A stretch of DNA of 64,000 nt from Populus alba (taxonomy: Eukaryota; Streptophyta; Magnoliopsida; Malpighiales; Salicaceae). The position numbers and the translations under genes are program-made. The stretch lies in assembly GCF_005239225.2 (NCBI RefSeq), contig NC_133299.1, positions 2,112,967 to 2,176,966 on the forward strand, given 5' to 3'. Numbering within the stretch: the stretch's first letter is position 1; every line of letters starts with the position of its first letter. Below the pieces are notes generated by a model. The model was not told where the DNA came from. It did no database searches and saw only the letters and a list, made by a program, of their open reading frames with translations. Positions 9,874 to 21,650 of this stretch are shown piece after piece.

Positions 9874-12800
9874 ATGCCTTCCTTTCCCCTGCAAGGCTCA
9901 GTCACCATCTGCGAAATCAATCGAACCCTAAGTACTCTCTCCCACCCTCTTAAAGCATACATTTTTGGTTTGTTTTTTTCAAAGGTTGAATCCTTATAAA
10001 TTTGTACATTGCAGTTGTAGCTGATGCCATCTCTGATGATCGAGCCAAGGATGCTTATGGAAAAATTCTAGTAAACTGCTTTCTTTTTTGTGTTTAGAAA
10101 AATGGGTTTCTTTTATTTTATGCTCTTTTCTTATTGAAAGTCTTGATCTTTTTTAGAATTGAACCAATGGAAAGATTCAGATTCTTTATTTTCTTTCAAT
10201 AAATTGATTTTATTTTGTGTTAATAAAAAAATGTTTTGGTTTTATGTTCTGTTTTGATATTGAAAGTTTTGATTTTTTGGATTTAATGATGCTTAGGGAA
10301 TGGTGTTCAGTCCAGTTCCGTTTCAACCAGAGCAGTTGGGATCGACCGGCGAAAATCAGGAATCTGAACACCAGGAAAGAAACAATGGAGAGAGTGTTGA
10401 GAGGAAAGGTTTGATGAAATCATTGCAATACCTTGTTAATGACTCGATCAAGCGCATGTTTTATCCTAATTGTGTAAGCTAATAATAACACCTTAATCTT
10501 TTACTTTTGTTTTGATTGTGTAATTAGTAGTGGAACATAGTGCAAATGGGAAATTAGGCAATGATATGTAACAGTTTTTAGAAGTTTTTGAATGAGAAGT
10601 AGTGAGGGAGAGGGTTGATATGTTGTAGTTCTGCATTCTCAAGTAGTAAGTGGTATAGGTACACTTGTTACCGGAGATTGATCTTCAAGGAGTGAGCTGG
10701 CACCAGCATAGACATATTATTGCATTTATTTCAGGTCCGAACCAGGTTATAGTTCGTGATTATGAAGATTCAGGTAAGTTTATGGTACAAGATTTTAATG
10801 ATTTAAAGGAGCAGTCATGTTAAGGGGTAAGGCCTTTTTGCAGAGTTTGAGAGATATTATGTTGATTTTTTTTCAACAGAAGGGAAGGATGCCTGTGTTT
10901 TAAGCAATGGGGCTCAACAAGATATTAGGGCTCTTGAGTGGAGACCAAATGGTGGAAAGTCACTTTCTGTAGCGTGCAAGCAAGTATCAAAATTGAAATT
11001 TCTGTCATTGTATTGTGATAGTCAATTTTATGCATTTCTTTTACAAGGCATTAAGTCTGTGTATTTTCTCGGTTGTTGGACTGGACTCCAGGGGTGGAAT
11101 CTGCATATGGGCTGCTTCTTATCCAGGTAATCCAGCCACTGTGAGGTCTGGTGCTGCTTCCTCCTTGGGAACTCTTACTAGAGGCTCTGGAGGTCGATGG
11201 ACTCTAGTGGATTTTCTTCGTAGTCACAGTGATGAGCAAACAAGTGCAATATCATGGAGTCCTGATGGAAGATATCCTGATCAATTTAAATTTGAAGTTT
11301 GAAAGTGTTTTTTTTTTAAAAAAAAATAATCAGAAAAATTTGCATTCAAGACCAAAATCATAGCAGATCTTGTAGCCTTGAAGCTTTTTACACTGGCACA
11401 TGATTTTATCATATGTTTTACATGTTAGCTATTTTGTCAACTAATTTGCAAGCTTTACTTCTCTGAGACTAGTCTTAAGATCCTTGATATTTTCTACAAT
11501 TTGTCAGCTCTGACATTTCGTATCTATTTGGTATGTCTTTTCATCATTTCAGATTAGTTTCTGTTTTTAAAGGAGATTAAATTTCCTTGACTTAGCTTCA
11601 CATATTTGGCATCTGCATCATGCGAGAGCTCTTCGTTCACCATATGGGATGTCTCACAAGGTATGTGGACAATGTTGACCTCTTAAATTTTCATGGTTAA
11701 CACCAATTAGTTTTTAAGGAGGCTATTTGAAATCTCTAGCTGAAAGACAATAGTATGATATTTTTCCTGATGTTTGGCTTCATACATATACCCCTGACAT
11801 GGATATATTATCATGTGTGTGCAACTAACGTGATTACATTATGCATTCAGTGGTGTTTTATGGACGTTCTTGTGCCCTCATACGTGTCCCCCATGCAGTT
11901 TAAAGTTGCTTTTAAATAATTACAAACTCATGACATATGATGAGGTGAAAATCCAATGGTTAGCCATTTGGGGGTTTTAGGTCCTGCGTGCTTGGGTATT
12001 TAAAGACTAAGTTGAGTTTATTTGGCCAAATTTTCATGACAAAAATCAATGACATTAAAAGATCGAGCAATTTTGACTACTATTGAAAGGATTGGTCAAC
12101 TCTTTTGGATGCTTATATTCCTTGAGCCCTGTGTATCACAACAATTACAACTAAGCTTCAATCTCAGATTAGTTGGGATAGGCTTATGTATTATTGAGCT
12201 TGATATTGCTTCACCAAGATTTTTGGTCTCTAAAACCTCTCTCAATCTGTCTTGTTTTGTTGCAATTTATAGGTCTGGGGACACCCATACGACGTGGATT
12301 AGGAGGCATTTCGTTACTAAAATGGTCACCTACTGGAGATTACTTTTTTGCTGCAAAATTGTATGGCCATAACTCAAGTTAATATATATATATATTGCAT
12401 TTGGATAGAACTCTGATCCACTTCATGAGCTGTTGCTTATCATTTTCTTTCATCTAGTGATGGAACATTTTATCTCTGGGAGACAAACACATGGACATCT
12501 GAACCTTGGTCTTCGACTAGTGGCTTTGTCACGGTATGTATATGATGACGCTTGCATCATTCATAAATGACTTCTAACCTCTTGGTTATGAATTGCAAAA
12601 TATTGAGATCATTCAAGTTTTGAATTTCAGTGGCTGTAATCCCTTATCAAGTTAGCTTGCCCAATTTCTTTAAGTTTCAAGTTTTACTCATCCTAGTATA
12701 AGTTTATATAAAAGTCTATCAAAGTGGTCAATGTTCCATCTTATCCCTTTTTTTCTTTCTGTTTTTCGAAGTTCTGATGCAATTTTTATTAAAATGATTC

Positions 12801-15149
12801 TCTAACTCAAAGTGAATGAAATGCCCCATCCGTATTTGGCTGAAGAGGTATAATTGGAGAATTGGTTTGGATAATTACAGAAACTCAATTATTTCATTAT
12901 CTTGGATGCTATTCATCATGCAATGCAATGGAAGAATTTTTATTGGCTTCAGATATCAATCATGTCTTCTTTTGTCAGGGAGCAACATGGGATCCTGATG
13001 GGCATATAATATTGATTGCTTTCTCTGGATCTTTAACATTGGGTTCCATTCATTTTTCATCAAAGCCTCCATCTTTAGGTATGCAGGCTGGAGCCTTTAA
13101 ATATTTTTCTTTAATCATATCAATGAGAATCATAAAAGGCTTGCAACATAGAAAACTATAAGGTTATGTATTATTTGAAATTATACTCCAGGTTAGATGC
13201 ACTTTAAAATCTTATTCGATTAGTATTAAGTTCTGTTTGTAATTATATTAGTTTACTATTTTCTAGGTTTTCAGTAATTGTACGAGTCAAGGCATATTCT
13301 GTTAGTTTTCTGTATGGCTGAATATCTTTTGCTGGATCCCAAGTCAGGTCTGATTTTTTTTTGGTTTACTCGGTTTCAATCCATTTAGCAGTCCAAAATG
13401 TGTAGTTTTCTATTTCATGGGCTAATTATTGGAGTTTAGGATTACTATGATTACTTAATTATGCATGTAATCTTTGAAATGAGTGTATTGTTCAAGTTTC
13501 TAAAAATTCAGAAGCTTTTAACTCCTTTTTTTTGGGTTATGTTATTTAGCTTTTCGGTCATAGGTCAAATTGTTAACTTTGATGATAGTATCTATCTCTT
13601 ACTAGGCAGAGTCTTCCAACAGGTGTCTTTTGGGAGAAGGAAGGATCACAGGATTTTGTGGAAATTTACTAGTTTTGCATTCATGTGGTTTGTGTTGATG
13701 GAGCAGAATCTTTTAGTTTTACAAGGAATTTTAGAGGCTTACAACTTTATTGGAACCAGGTTACTTTTTGGGGCTCATTTGTGGTGTAATGTCTCCGGGG
13801 CTTTTCATGTTGCTTTTTTAAGCTGATATTCAATCTGAATTCTGATTGACCTGGTTTTCTCTTGCTTATGCACTCTATATAGATGCAGGAACTGTCCTCT
13901 ACAAATTCAGTTGATTTCTTATCTGGTGAATTTATTAAATGAATAAGGTCTTTATATGGTTATTTCACCTTTAACATATCATTATTGTTCTGCTGCAGAT
14001 GCACATCTGTTACCAGTTGATTTACTAGAGATAACAACCATGACGGGCAGGTATAGAGAAAATTTCTCTTAAATTTGTACAGAATGTTTTTAGCTTCTTT
14101 CTTATGGTTTGAATTATTATGAATGAACTGATTCTTGAGAATGAAAGGAGTAAAAATATATGAATGTATGGTGAATTGTGTATTTAGTTATTGTTATTCT
14201 CTTACCTCCAGATAGATATACCTGTGTTTTGAATGCCTTTCTGAAATGCTCTTATTTTCATGTACTGTTCAATGCTGATGAACATTAATCTACCCAATCC
14301 CTTCTCAATAATATGGTGAAATTTGAAAGCTATTATTATAAAGTCTTATTTTTCGAGTATGATTAAAAAGATTTTAGCTTTCTGATTAAGGTCAGAAACA
14401 GAAAGTGACGAAGTTTACATGACATGAGCACTCATTTTTTAAATCTTTTGTTTCAGGCCTTGGCTTGATATTCTTAATTGTGGGTTGTAAGGTAATTGTT
14501 TGATAGCATAAAGACACTATGCCAACTAATTTTATTTTTTCATGTTTTATCATGCAGTGAGGGAATTGAGAAGATAGCTTGGGATGCTTCTGGTGAAAGA
14601 CTGGCTGTATCTTATAAAGGAGGGGATGATAATTACAAAGGTCTTGTTGCCATATATGATGTTAGAAGGACTCCCCTGATTTCTGCATCACTGGTGTGAG
14701 TTGTTTATCATTATCATCCTAATCCTCATTTCACTATAATCTGTTTGCAGTATTTTTTTTCTCTCCCAATTAATAGTTCTTTCTTTTAGAGATAAATAAA
14801 ATGATATTTTAATTCGAATGACTAAATAGCATCATTACTCTCTATATATTTATGAGCTGCCTTGATATGAATCCAGTGGATTTATTAGAGGGCCTGGAGA
14901 AAATCCAAAGCCAATTGCATTTTCGTTTCATGACAAGTTCAAACAGGGACCGTTGCTTTCTGTGGTAAGTCCTCTTAAATTTCTTGACCTTTGTACACAA
15001 TTCACTACAAATCTGTGCAATTTCAGTGCTTCAATGGATAACAATTAGCTTTAACAAACAATTCATGCAATTGCTCTAATGTGCAGTGTTGGAGCAGTGG
15101 ATTTTGCTGTACCTATCCTCTAATATTTCACTCCCATAGTCTTCCATAA
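9874..15149 (+). CDS. AAAS: ALADIN nucleoporin (AAAS homologue), WD40 protein
   Basis: The gene encodes a 449-residue WD-repeat protein of the nuclear pore complex; Arabidopsis ALADIN is of similar length. Exons: 9874-9931, 10015-10070, 10297-10473, 10659-10773, 10880-10979, 11092-11271, 11602-11660, 12273-12360, 12458-12533, 12979-13078, 13999-14050, 14558-14695, 14877-14964, 15087-15149. The N-terminus (MPSFPLQGSVTICEINR) and the block GMVFSPVPFQ are typical of plant ALADIN. WD-type units follow: ISWSPDGRYLASAS with FTIWDV, LKWSPTGDYFFAA with FYLWE, and IAWDASGERLAVSY. Two introns are non-canonical. Intron 5 is GC-AG (GCAAGT donor at 10980). Intron 6 is a U12-type AT-AC intron (ATATCCT donor at 11272, TTCCTTGAC branch site at 11583, AC end at 11601). 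Both are forced by the conserved reading frame (VACKGGICIW; SPDGRYLASA). Confidence 0.93.
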
Positions 15150-16630
15150 CTAAGGTATGTCTTTAATTTCCAAACACATAGTACTCAAACCCTTTCCCAA
15201 ACTCGCTGATTTTCTGTCATGACTAAAGAAACAGCCTCCTGCAATTGGATAAATGCTAGTTGAATAAATTGCTGTTGTTATGATTAAGATGCTAGCAGGT
15301 CCTAGGACCAATTTGTTATCAGTTGTTATTTGAGTAAAATCTATAGAAAAGGAGAAATATATGCTTAGATTATTGGTTCCAATTAATAAGTACCACACCA
15401 ACTTTATTGTAGCATGCAACTTCTGCCCTCTGCCCTCTCAAAAGTCATGGGGACATTCTTGGCTTGATAATGGAGTTTTGTTTTTGTTTTTATTTTTATT
15501 TTTATTTTGTTGCTGATGTTGTCCATTGATCCAGCTTTGATAGATTTTATTTTGATGATGTTTTTGTTTCATGAAGCATGTGAAAGAGTGCTGTTTTTTG
15601 TTTGATGAGAAGTCATATAGCAAAGATGATTGTTGGTTCGAACCTCCAGGAGAGATGCAGCAAACTAATCCATGACACTCACTGATGCAGAGAGCATATA
15701 AATGTATATTGTTGATGTGGAAGCCTCATGAGTAGGCGCAATTACAGCTGCATCTCAAGATGTTAGGCATGCATCATGTCATGGCAAGATTTAAATGTTT
15801 GTGTAACACCTTATGAAAAATTGAAGAACACGAACATAGGGTTTGCGCTTAAATTCATGCCTTGCCTCCTTTGTTGTCAAAACGTATTCATATTCTAATT
15901 CCAGTTTTTCTGTTTACTGCCAAACGAGGAGAATTGTTATGGAAGCTTTCTCAGTTTGAATGTTTTCATATTTGCAAAACAGAATGGTTCATCAGCCATT
16001 AGGTCTTTTGATGAACACTACGACTTCTACTTTTTTTTTTTTTTTTTGAAGCCTAAACATTTACCTTGTTGTTTTTCACATTACTTGTACTCAACCTCCC
16101 AAAACAGGATGAAGTGGTCATGTAACTCTCTGCAGATGGATTCTTTTTCTGCAATTGCTGGCCTGAATCTAAAATATAAAAAAATGGGTTTTAATTTAAA
16201 TATTGATGGAAAAAATTGGCTTTAAAGAAAATTAACGCTATCATATCTCCAACTTGTTAAGAAAATATAAAAATCGGAACAGGATGGTTATTGGTTGATG
16301 CTGGAATAGAGTGCAGAATATCTTTCTCGAAACCAAGTCATCTGTCTGCTCAAGAAAAGTGGTCATCGTCTTAAAAACACGATACCACAAAAGGAGAGGA
16401 TGGAATCAAAAGTTGTTCGATGCTTTAAGTCTGAACCTATGATGCCGTAAACAGAAGATGGGGTTTGGAGTTTTCTCTGTTGAAGGTGCTTCGGACAATG
16501 GTGATGCGGTAGAAGTTACTGAAATAGAGGACGGTAGGGAGGTTTGCAATGCCGGAGCTGGAGATGTTTGCGCCATGCAGCAGCAGCAACAAACTTTACT
16601 GATCTGGATGCCAATTCGCGTCCTGTTGCT
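15150..16630. other. ALADIN 3' flank, no gene recognised
   Basis: The first few hundred bases are likely ALADIN 3' UTR or downstream DNA. A T-rich, repetitive TTTTTA tract lies near 15480-15510, and a T homopolymer near 16030-16047. I recognise no protein. From about 16440 to 16630 there are weak similarities to the tail region of the HIRAN-family genes, such as a GTTGAAGGTGCTTC block, which mark the start of the decayed copy listed next. Confidence 0.45.
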
Positions 16631-16632
16631 GT

Positions 16633-17700
16633 GGTAGGGGATGGTAAAATCAGGTTACAGGTGCTTTTAACAATGCGGAATGCAGTACAGGTTACAGGCA
16701 CTGAATTGGCTGAAGGCTTGGTGTCATGGGGTCAATTTTTCGCTCTCGAAAACAGACCTCGCATGGCAGTCTAGTTTCGCTAGACTCAGCTTTTCCCTCA
16801 CTGATTTGCTCGTGCTTTGTTTACGACTAGTTTGTCCCACAAATCCAAGAGATCCTCACACTCTTTCAATGTCACAAGCAAGCAGAATAACACTAATAAA
16901 TATGAACAGAATAAACAACACAACGGATTAAAGAAACAAGTCCCAACCTTTTCATTAACACAACTAAAGGATTACACAAAGTCCTTCTTGTGTGCTATGT
17001 CCATTTTCGTTTTGCATGCTACACATTTTACAGCCTATCTAAAACTGCCTCTAATTTCCTGTACAACTAGAGCACCCATTATCCCATGTTCTGGCCACTT
17101 TCTTCCTCATATAAGAAACTGCCGCAACTGTCGATAATTGCTCCTAGAACTGCTGCAACTGTATTGGCATGTTCTCCCACAAGCCAACTGCCCACTGCCA
17201 ACACACATGCTGCCAGCGTAATTGTCTTGCATGCCTTTGACCATTCGCTATCCAAGTTATCATCAGCCTCAATTGCCGATTTTGTCGACACTGCTGATCT
17301 TATTAGTGCTGCCGAATTCCCCACCGTTCCATTGTGTCATCTCAGCACTGTTTCGTCAAGCCTTGGACAATCCTCGCCCAAGTCTCAACTCTCGCCAGCA
17401 AACTACTGCGTTAGCTGTTGTGTGCGGCAGCCGATTTTCACTACTGTCACACGAGCTGCCACCCCGTAGCTACTATTCAGCAATGCTCTTCGCTAGCCTA
17501 CACCTTGACGGATTTTAACCCTATGACACTTGGCTTCTGATCCATTGTCTGCTGACATTGGAGGTGACAGTTATCCCACCAATTATTAGCCAGAGACTTT
17601 TCTTAAGATGATGTTGCAAGGAATTCCAGAGAAGTCTCTTCAAGAAAATGAGGTTGAGATGATTCCTAATCCGTTCTACTTAAAGAAAATGAACTAGTGA
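16633..17700 (+). pseudogene. HIRAN-family decayed copy (C-terminal part), split by a solo LTR
   Basis: The flanks 16633-16721 and 17534-17700 together match the last third of the HIRAN-family genes at 19950 and 22871. The left part aligns with the GTAGGGAATGATAAGGTCAG region of the 22871 gene and runs to GAAGGCTTGG. The right part resumes with CTTCTGATCC and continues through GGTGAC..TATCCCACC, then the block for KMMLQGIPEKSLQENEVEMIPN. Frameshifts and in-frame stops show it is dead. An 807-bp LTR-like element with a CTTGG target duplication separates the halves. No HIRAN domain remains here. Confidence 0.75.
16722..17528 (-). mobile_element. Solo LTR of an LTR retrotransposon (807 bp)
   Basis: The element starts TGTCATGGGGT and ends ACCCTATGACA, so it has TG...CA ends with a short inverted repeat. 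It is flanked by a perfect 5-bp duplication, CTTGG at 16717-16721 and 17529-17533. The intact paralogue at 20698-20714 carries a single uninterrupted CTTGG, which gives the empty site. No gag-pol sequence is present, so it is most likely a solo LTR left by recombination. On the minus strand there is a TATATGAGG-like box followed by a T-rich R/U5-like stretch, which suggests minus orientation. The superfamily (gypsy or copia) is not decided. Confidence 0.82.
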
Positions 17701-18656
17701 TGATGGACACGTTTTTCTTTTCAGATTAGGAACATGATTAGTTGCTATAGAGTTTAGAGTTTATTTCCAAGGATAATTAACATGTCAGTGTCAAAATAAA
17801 TCTAAAATTCCAATAAATAATTTATATTATTTTTTAATAGTAAAAAAGTGTAGTAAAATACAACTTACATGTATTCATGATACAATATCCAGGATGTTAT
17901 ACTTGAATACTTCAATACTACATCAATTTATCTTTATGAAATGTCTTTTTTCTTCCTTTTCTTTTGGACCATTATTTTTGATATAGCTGAGTTAATCGAA
18001 ACTAAAGATTCTAAGTAGTCGGATAAAGATCTGCTATAATTAAATAGGAATCCGCCTCAAATAAACGATGTATATAGTCTAGTACATGTTTTTATAGATT
18101 AATGGAATGAGGTTATATCCAAGAAAATGACTAATCTTGCTAGTCAAGTATAATGACTAAAAAAACCATATTTGAGCTCAAATATTTACATGAAATTCAT
18201 GAAGCCTAGTTTTCTGAGTAACCCACGTAGATTTTCTGAAGTTAGGCTTGGAACGTCATGTTTTGCCAATTTTCTTTGATTTCCTGGATTTCTTATATTA
18301 TTTTAGATTTTATGTTACTGTCCTTTATATTTTAGGATTATGATATTATTACCTATCAGTTATTCTAGCCTGTACTAAAAGACTTTGTAAACCGTTTTAA
18401 AATACAAATATCATTAGATTTTATATCAGAATAATAAATTGCCAATTTAGGTTAAGCTTGCAGCTAATCTAATGTCTTTTCTGTGATTGCTTTACCGGCT
18501 TTGTGCTTCCACCCGTGTCAAATTATTTGCCATATACGATCTGCTTCAGAGGAATCTATGGATTGTCAGCCAGTGAAATGGAGTGTAATCTTCTGACTTA
18601 AATGCATCGAAGTCAGCTGGGTTCGCTTGTTAATTGCATCGAGTACTTATTATTAT
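17701..18656. other. Spacer, no gene recognised
   Basis: AT-rich DNA with no reading frame of note. I see no repeat with clear ends. It separates the broken HIRAN-family copy from the TRIM element. Confidence 0.5.
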
Positions 18657-18946
18657 TATTAGAAAATAATAAAAATTATATTTTAAAAATTTATCTAATA
18701 ATTTAAGTTTTTGGGTTGAATTAATTTTTTAACATGATATCAGAGCTTTAATAACCAACCGGTCACGAGTTCGAATTTCACCATTCTTATTTATTTGATA
18801 AAATTAAGCACAAAATAATGTGGATCTATACAAGTTTCAAGCTCAAAAAACTTTCACTTAAGAGAATATGTTAAAAAATAATATAAATTATATCTTGAAA
18901 CCTCATCCGACAGTTTAAACTTTTAGGTTGAATTGATTTTTTAACA
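18657..18946 (+). mobile_element. TRIM (terminal-repeat retrotransposon in miniature), 290 bp
   Basis: Two direct repeats of about 78 bp (18657-18734 and 18869-18946) both end GGTTGAATT(A/G)ATTTTTTAACA. Directly after the first repeat lies TGATATCAGAGC, which fits a primer-binding site for initiator tRNA-Met (one mismatch to the usual TGGTATCAGAGC). A purine-rich stretch (AAGAGAATA) precedes the second repeat. The internal part has no coding capacity. The left end has been blurred by a TTA microsatellite, so the target duplication is not clear. A related copy lies at 57516-58048. Confidence 0.78.
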
Positions 18947-19640
18947 CTTACTACTTAAAAAGTGCTCTCATTCTTTCAATTCATCTTCAGTTCTTGCATG
19001 GTCAACATCATTATAAGTTTCATCATCAACCAAGTCCATTGTTGTTTATCAACTCTCTCCGATCAATCTCCAAGATTAGGTCACACATGCATCAAAAAAA
19101 TAATACTTCGTAGAAAAAAAAGATTAAACAGGGGATTTGATGAAGAAAATTCAAAATGCTCTATCAGTTTTTAGCAGAGCCATTTTAATGGTTTCAGGAA
19201 TGTAATGTTTCTTGGATAGTGTTCTAATGTTGGATTTATTATACAGTTACAATGGAATCTGTCCTGATTAAAGCATATACAGAGTTACCTTGGCAAAGCT
19301 GGTCCGAACTCCGAAGTCTTCTTCTCAACTACTTTTTTTTTAAAAAAAAAATCTTCAAACCTTTGATTGCATATTGTCGATCATTCAAATGGTTTACATA
19401 AGAAGCAAGAAGAGGAAAAACAAACTCAGGAACTCTATCTGCTGGCAGAGTTCATCCAGCGATGTACTTTGTAAATTCGAGAGCGATCTGTTTCCAAAGC
19501 ATATCCCATGTCTATGGTATATATAAATGGATTGCCAAATGTCTTTCATCAACCGTGAGTAGTACTAGCTAGTGAGTAGACGAAGAAGAGACCTCCTCGA
19601 GCCTGCCCTTTTTCCACTACCTGTTACCCGCTACCTGCAT
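18947..19640. other. Spacer upstream of the HIRAN-family locus
   Basis: No gene is recognised. The end of the stretch (from about 19555, ACTAGTGAGTAGA-like) matches the 5' flank of the second HIRAN-family gene near 22680, so it is part of the duplicated unit. Confidence 0.45.
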
Positions 19641-19830
19641 ATACTTAGATTCTCAAACACCACAAAAGCCTCTCTCTCTCTCACTCGCTCTCTCTAGCCT
19701 AAAGAAAGTCACAAGAAACAAGAAAGAGCTGATCTATCTTTCTTTCATTTTCTCTAGTGGAAGAAGAAGAAGAATTTCAAGAAGACCAAATAAGCCTTTA
19801 CATCAATCTTGATTAGTAACTAGTGAGTAG
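19641..19830 (+). pseudogene. Remnant of a HIRAN-family 5' UTR and first codons
   Basis: The stretch contains a leader like those of both full copies (ACTTAGATTCTCAAACACCA, then CT repeats). It then has a decayed start: GTG in place of ATG at 19757, followed by a frame for EEEEEFQEDQISLYINLD and a stop. This equals the first 18 codons of the full genes (MEEEGFQEDLVSLYNLDD in the second). It therefore marks a further lost copy just upstream of the 19950 gene. Part of it may now serve as the leader of that gene. Confidence 0.65.
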
Positions 19831-19949
19831 ACTAAAGAGAAACCAGCTTCTATACTTTCTCTCCCCAAACCCGCCGCTTTTGCACTCCAATATTTCCCAA
19901 GTTTCTATCCATTCAAGACTAAAGAAAGAAACAGCTTTCATTTTCTCTA

Positions 19950-20882
19950 ATGGAAGAAGAATTTAAAGAAGACCTGGGAAGCCTTTGCAATCTTGATGCT
20001 CGGAAAGATTCTTCTTCCTCTTCACCACAAACCCTCCTCAATGGAACCTCCATTGTTGGTTATGTTATGGCCAGTATTGTAGTGAGTCTTAGATATCGTT
20101 TACTATTCTTCACTGACCGTGAATCAGTTCGACTTGAACTTGAACCAAGAAAGCCTGATGATCAAAATGCTGCTATAAAGGTTATGAATGCTGATTATCT
20201 TGATGTGGGTTACATTAATAGGTCAGTTGCAACTGTTTTATATCCTTTGATTGAAAATAAAATGATTAATGTTGAAGGTGTGGTGCCTAGAGCTAGTAGC
20301 GACGGGTTTCCTTGTGAAATTCGTATCTCTTCAAGGTTAGACGTCTTTGAAACTGTTAAAACTGCGATTTCGCAAGGTGGTCTGGTTTTATTTTCTCAAC
20401 CTGGTTCAAGTCTTGCATCATCTCAGGCTATGGTGGCCAAACAAGGTAGAGTTGATGGGAAAGTGTACAGGCGTAGGAGAATCGTAGTCAACTCGGAACC
20501 TGTCATTTTGTACACTCAAGAACCGAAGATTATTGAACGTGGATTTTTCCCTACATCACATACTTCAATGAATAAACCAGAAAGAATCACTGATAGACCT
20601 GCCGTGCAAGTTGAGCCTGAGAAACTGACTTTCATCCACCTTGGCCCAGCAAGGCATGATGCGCAAGCCGTCCGGGAAGTTATGGACACTGAGTTGACCG
20701 AAGGCTTGGCTTCTCGTCCGTTATCTGCTGATTTTGAAGAACTTGAAGGTAACGACTATCCCACCGATTATTGGTCAGAGACATTTCCTAAGATGCTGTT
20801 GCAAGGAGTTCCAGAGCAATCCCTGCAAGAAAATGAGATTGAGATGATTCCTAATCGATTCTACTCTGACTGTTTACTCTAA
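19950..20882 (+). CDS. HIRAN-domain protein without helicase (SMARCA3-like N-terminus), copy 1
   Basis: This single-exon 310-residue protein has an acidic start (MEEEFKEDLGSLCNLD) and a Ser run. Residues about 34-112 resemble a HIRAN domain, with GYVMASIVVSLRYR, the core RKPDDQNAAIKV at 67-78, DVGYINRSVATVLYPLI, and INVEGVVP. The next segment (TVKTAISQGGLVLFSQPGSS) also resembles the N-terminus of plant SMARCA3-like/RAD5-type helicases. Similarity stops before the SNF2 ATPase domain, which is absent. HIRAN domains bind DNA 3' ends, so a role in DNA binding is inferred only. A basic patch (YRRRR at 173-177) could be a nuclear signal. The tail (YPTDYWSETFPKMLLQGVPE to FYSDCLL) is shared by all copies in the cluster. 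The CT-rich leader is shared with copy 2. Confidence 0.75.
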   Translation: MEEEFKEDLGSLCNLDARKDSSSSSPQTLLNGTSIVGYVMASIVVSLRYRLLFFTDRESVRLELEPRKPDDQNAAIKVMNADYLDVGYINRSVATVLYPLIENKMINVEGVVPRASSDGFPCEIRISSRLDVFETVKTAISQGGLVLFSQPGSSLASSQAMVAKQGRVDGKVYRRRRIVVNSEPVILYTQEPKIIERGFFPTSHTSMNKPERITDRPAVQVEPEKLTFIHLGPARHDAQAVREVMDTELTEGLASRPLSADFEELEGNDYPTDYWSETFPKMLLQGVPEQSLQENEIEMIPNRFYSDCLL

Positions 20883-21323
20883 ATATGGAAATTAGCATAT
20901 CAGTTAGGATTTATTTGCCTTGATCGTTAGTTCGTCAGAAAGTTGCACAATGCAAGGTGTGATGCTGTTTTACTGCATAATTGATAAAAGAAAATAAAAA
21001 AACAGACAACGTTTCCAATTTTTCCTAGAAGTAAATCTGAGGCAGTACAAAATCTTCACGGACAAAATATGATAAATTTCCGATCAATAATATCTATTTT
21101 TTTAAAAAAAAAAATTAAGATAAATATAGATATAATCATGTTTATCTAGTTAATTTATTTTATTCCACAACAGATTTCACTCGTACTAATAAATTTGTCT
21201 ATATATATAACGCAACCCTGGCAGCAGATTATATTAACTCACCTTTGTTTCTTTCCCTGCTCACTAGCTACTTTCTTTCTAGATCATTCAAGCTCAAAAC
21301 CCTCGATTTCCTTGTCTTGAACA
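20883..21323. other. Spacer with the 5' flank of the NAC-like pseudogene
   Basis: No gene is seen. The last 100 bp (TCATTCAAGCTCAAAACCCT to GAACAATGCAAAA) match the flank of the repeat-protein remnant at 24790 (AAGATCATAACCCT to CACAATGCAAAA), so the two loci share an origin. Confidence 0.5.
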
Positions 21324-21650
21324 ATGCAAAACACTACTCTTTCTCTCTTACATCCCGGAAACAAGTTCCGCCCCGCTGACCAAGATTTGATCGGCTTCTA
21401 TCTAGCCATGGAGGTTTATCATTCCAGGAAGCCACTGTTACCCAGGACTACAATCTTTTTAATGAAGAAGAGCCCTGGGAAGTTGGAGGCAACAAGTTAC
21501 ATGATAATGGCCTCTATTTTTTCACATCAACATGTAAAAAAAAGTAAATGGTGCTAAAAACATGAATAGAGAGGTTGATACTACTGGTGGCAAGTGGCAT
21601 GGTTCTGATAAGGGAATTCCTGTGAAAATAGCCTCTGGCCAAAAATCCTT
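21324..21650 (+). pseudogene. NAC-domain transcription factor pseudogene
   Basis: The first frame reads PGNKFRPADQDLIGFYLAMEV, matching NAC subdomain A (PGFRFHPTDEELI.YYL). A shift near 21450 moves to a frame with EEEPWEVGGNKLHDNGLYFF (subdomain C type, PWEL). A stop and a second shift near 21540 are followed by VNGAKNMNREVDTTGGKWHG and SDKGIPVKIASG (subdomain D type). Two frameshifts and a loss of everything after residue about 120 make it non-functional. The end is fused to a copia fragment on the other strand near 21650. Confidence 0.75.

Noticed and set aside
17079..17469. Overlapping ORFs on both strands
   Set aside because: They lie inside the solo LTR; no known protein and no start context.
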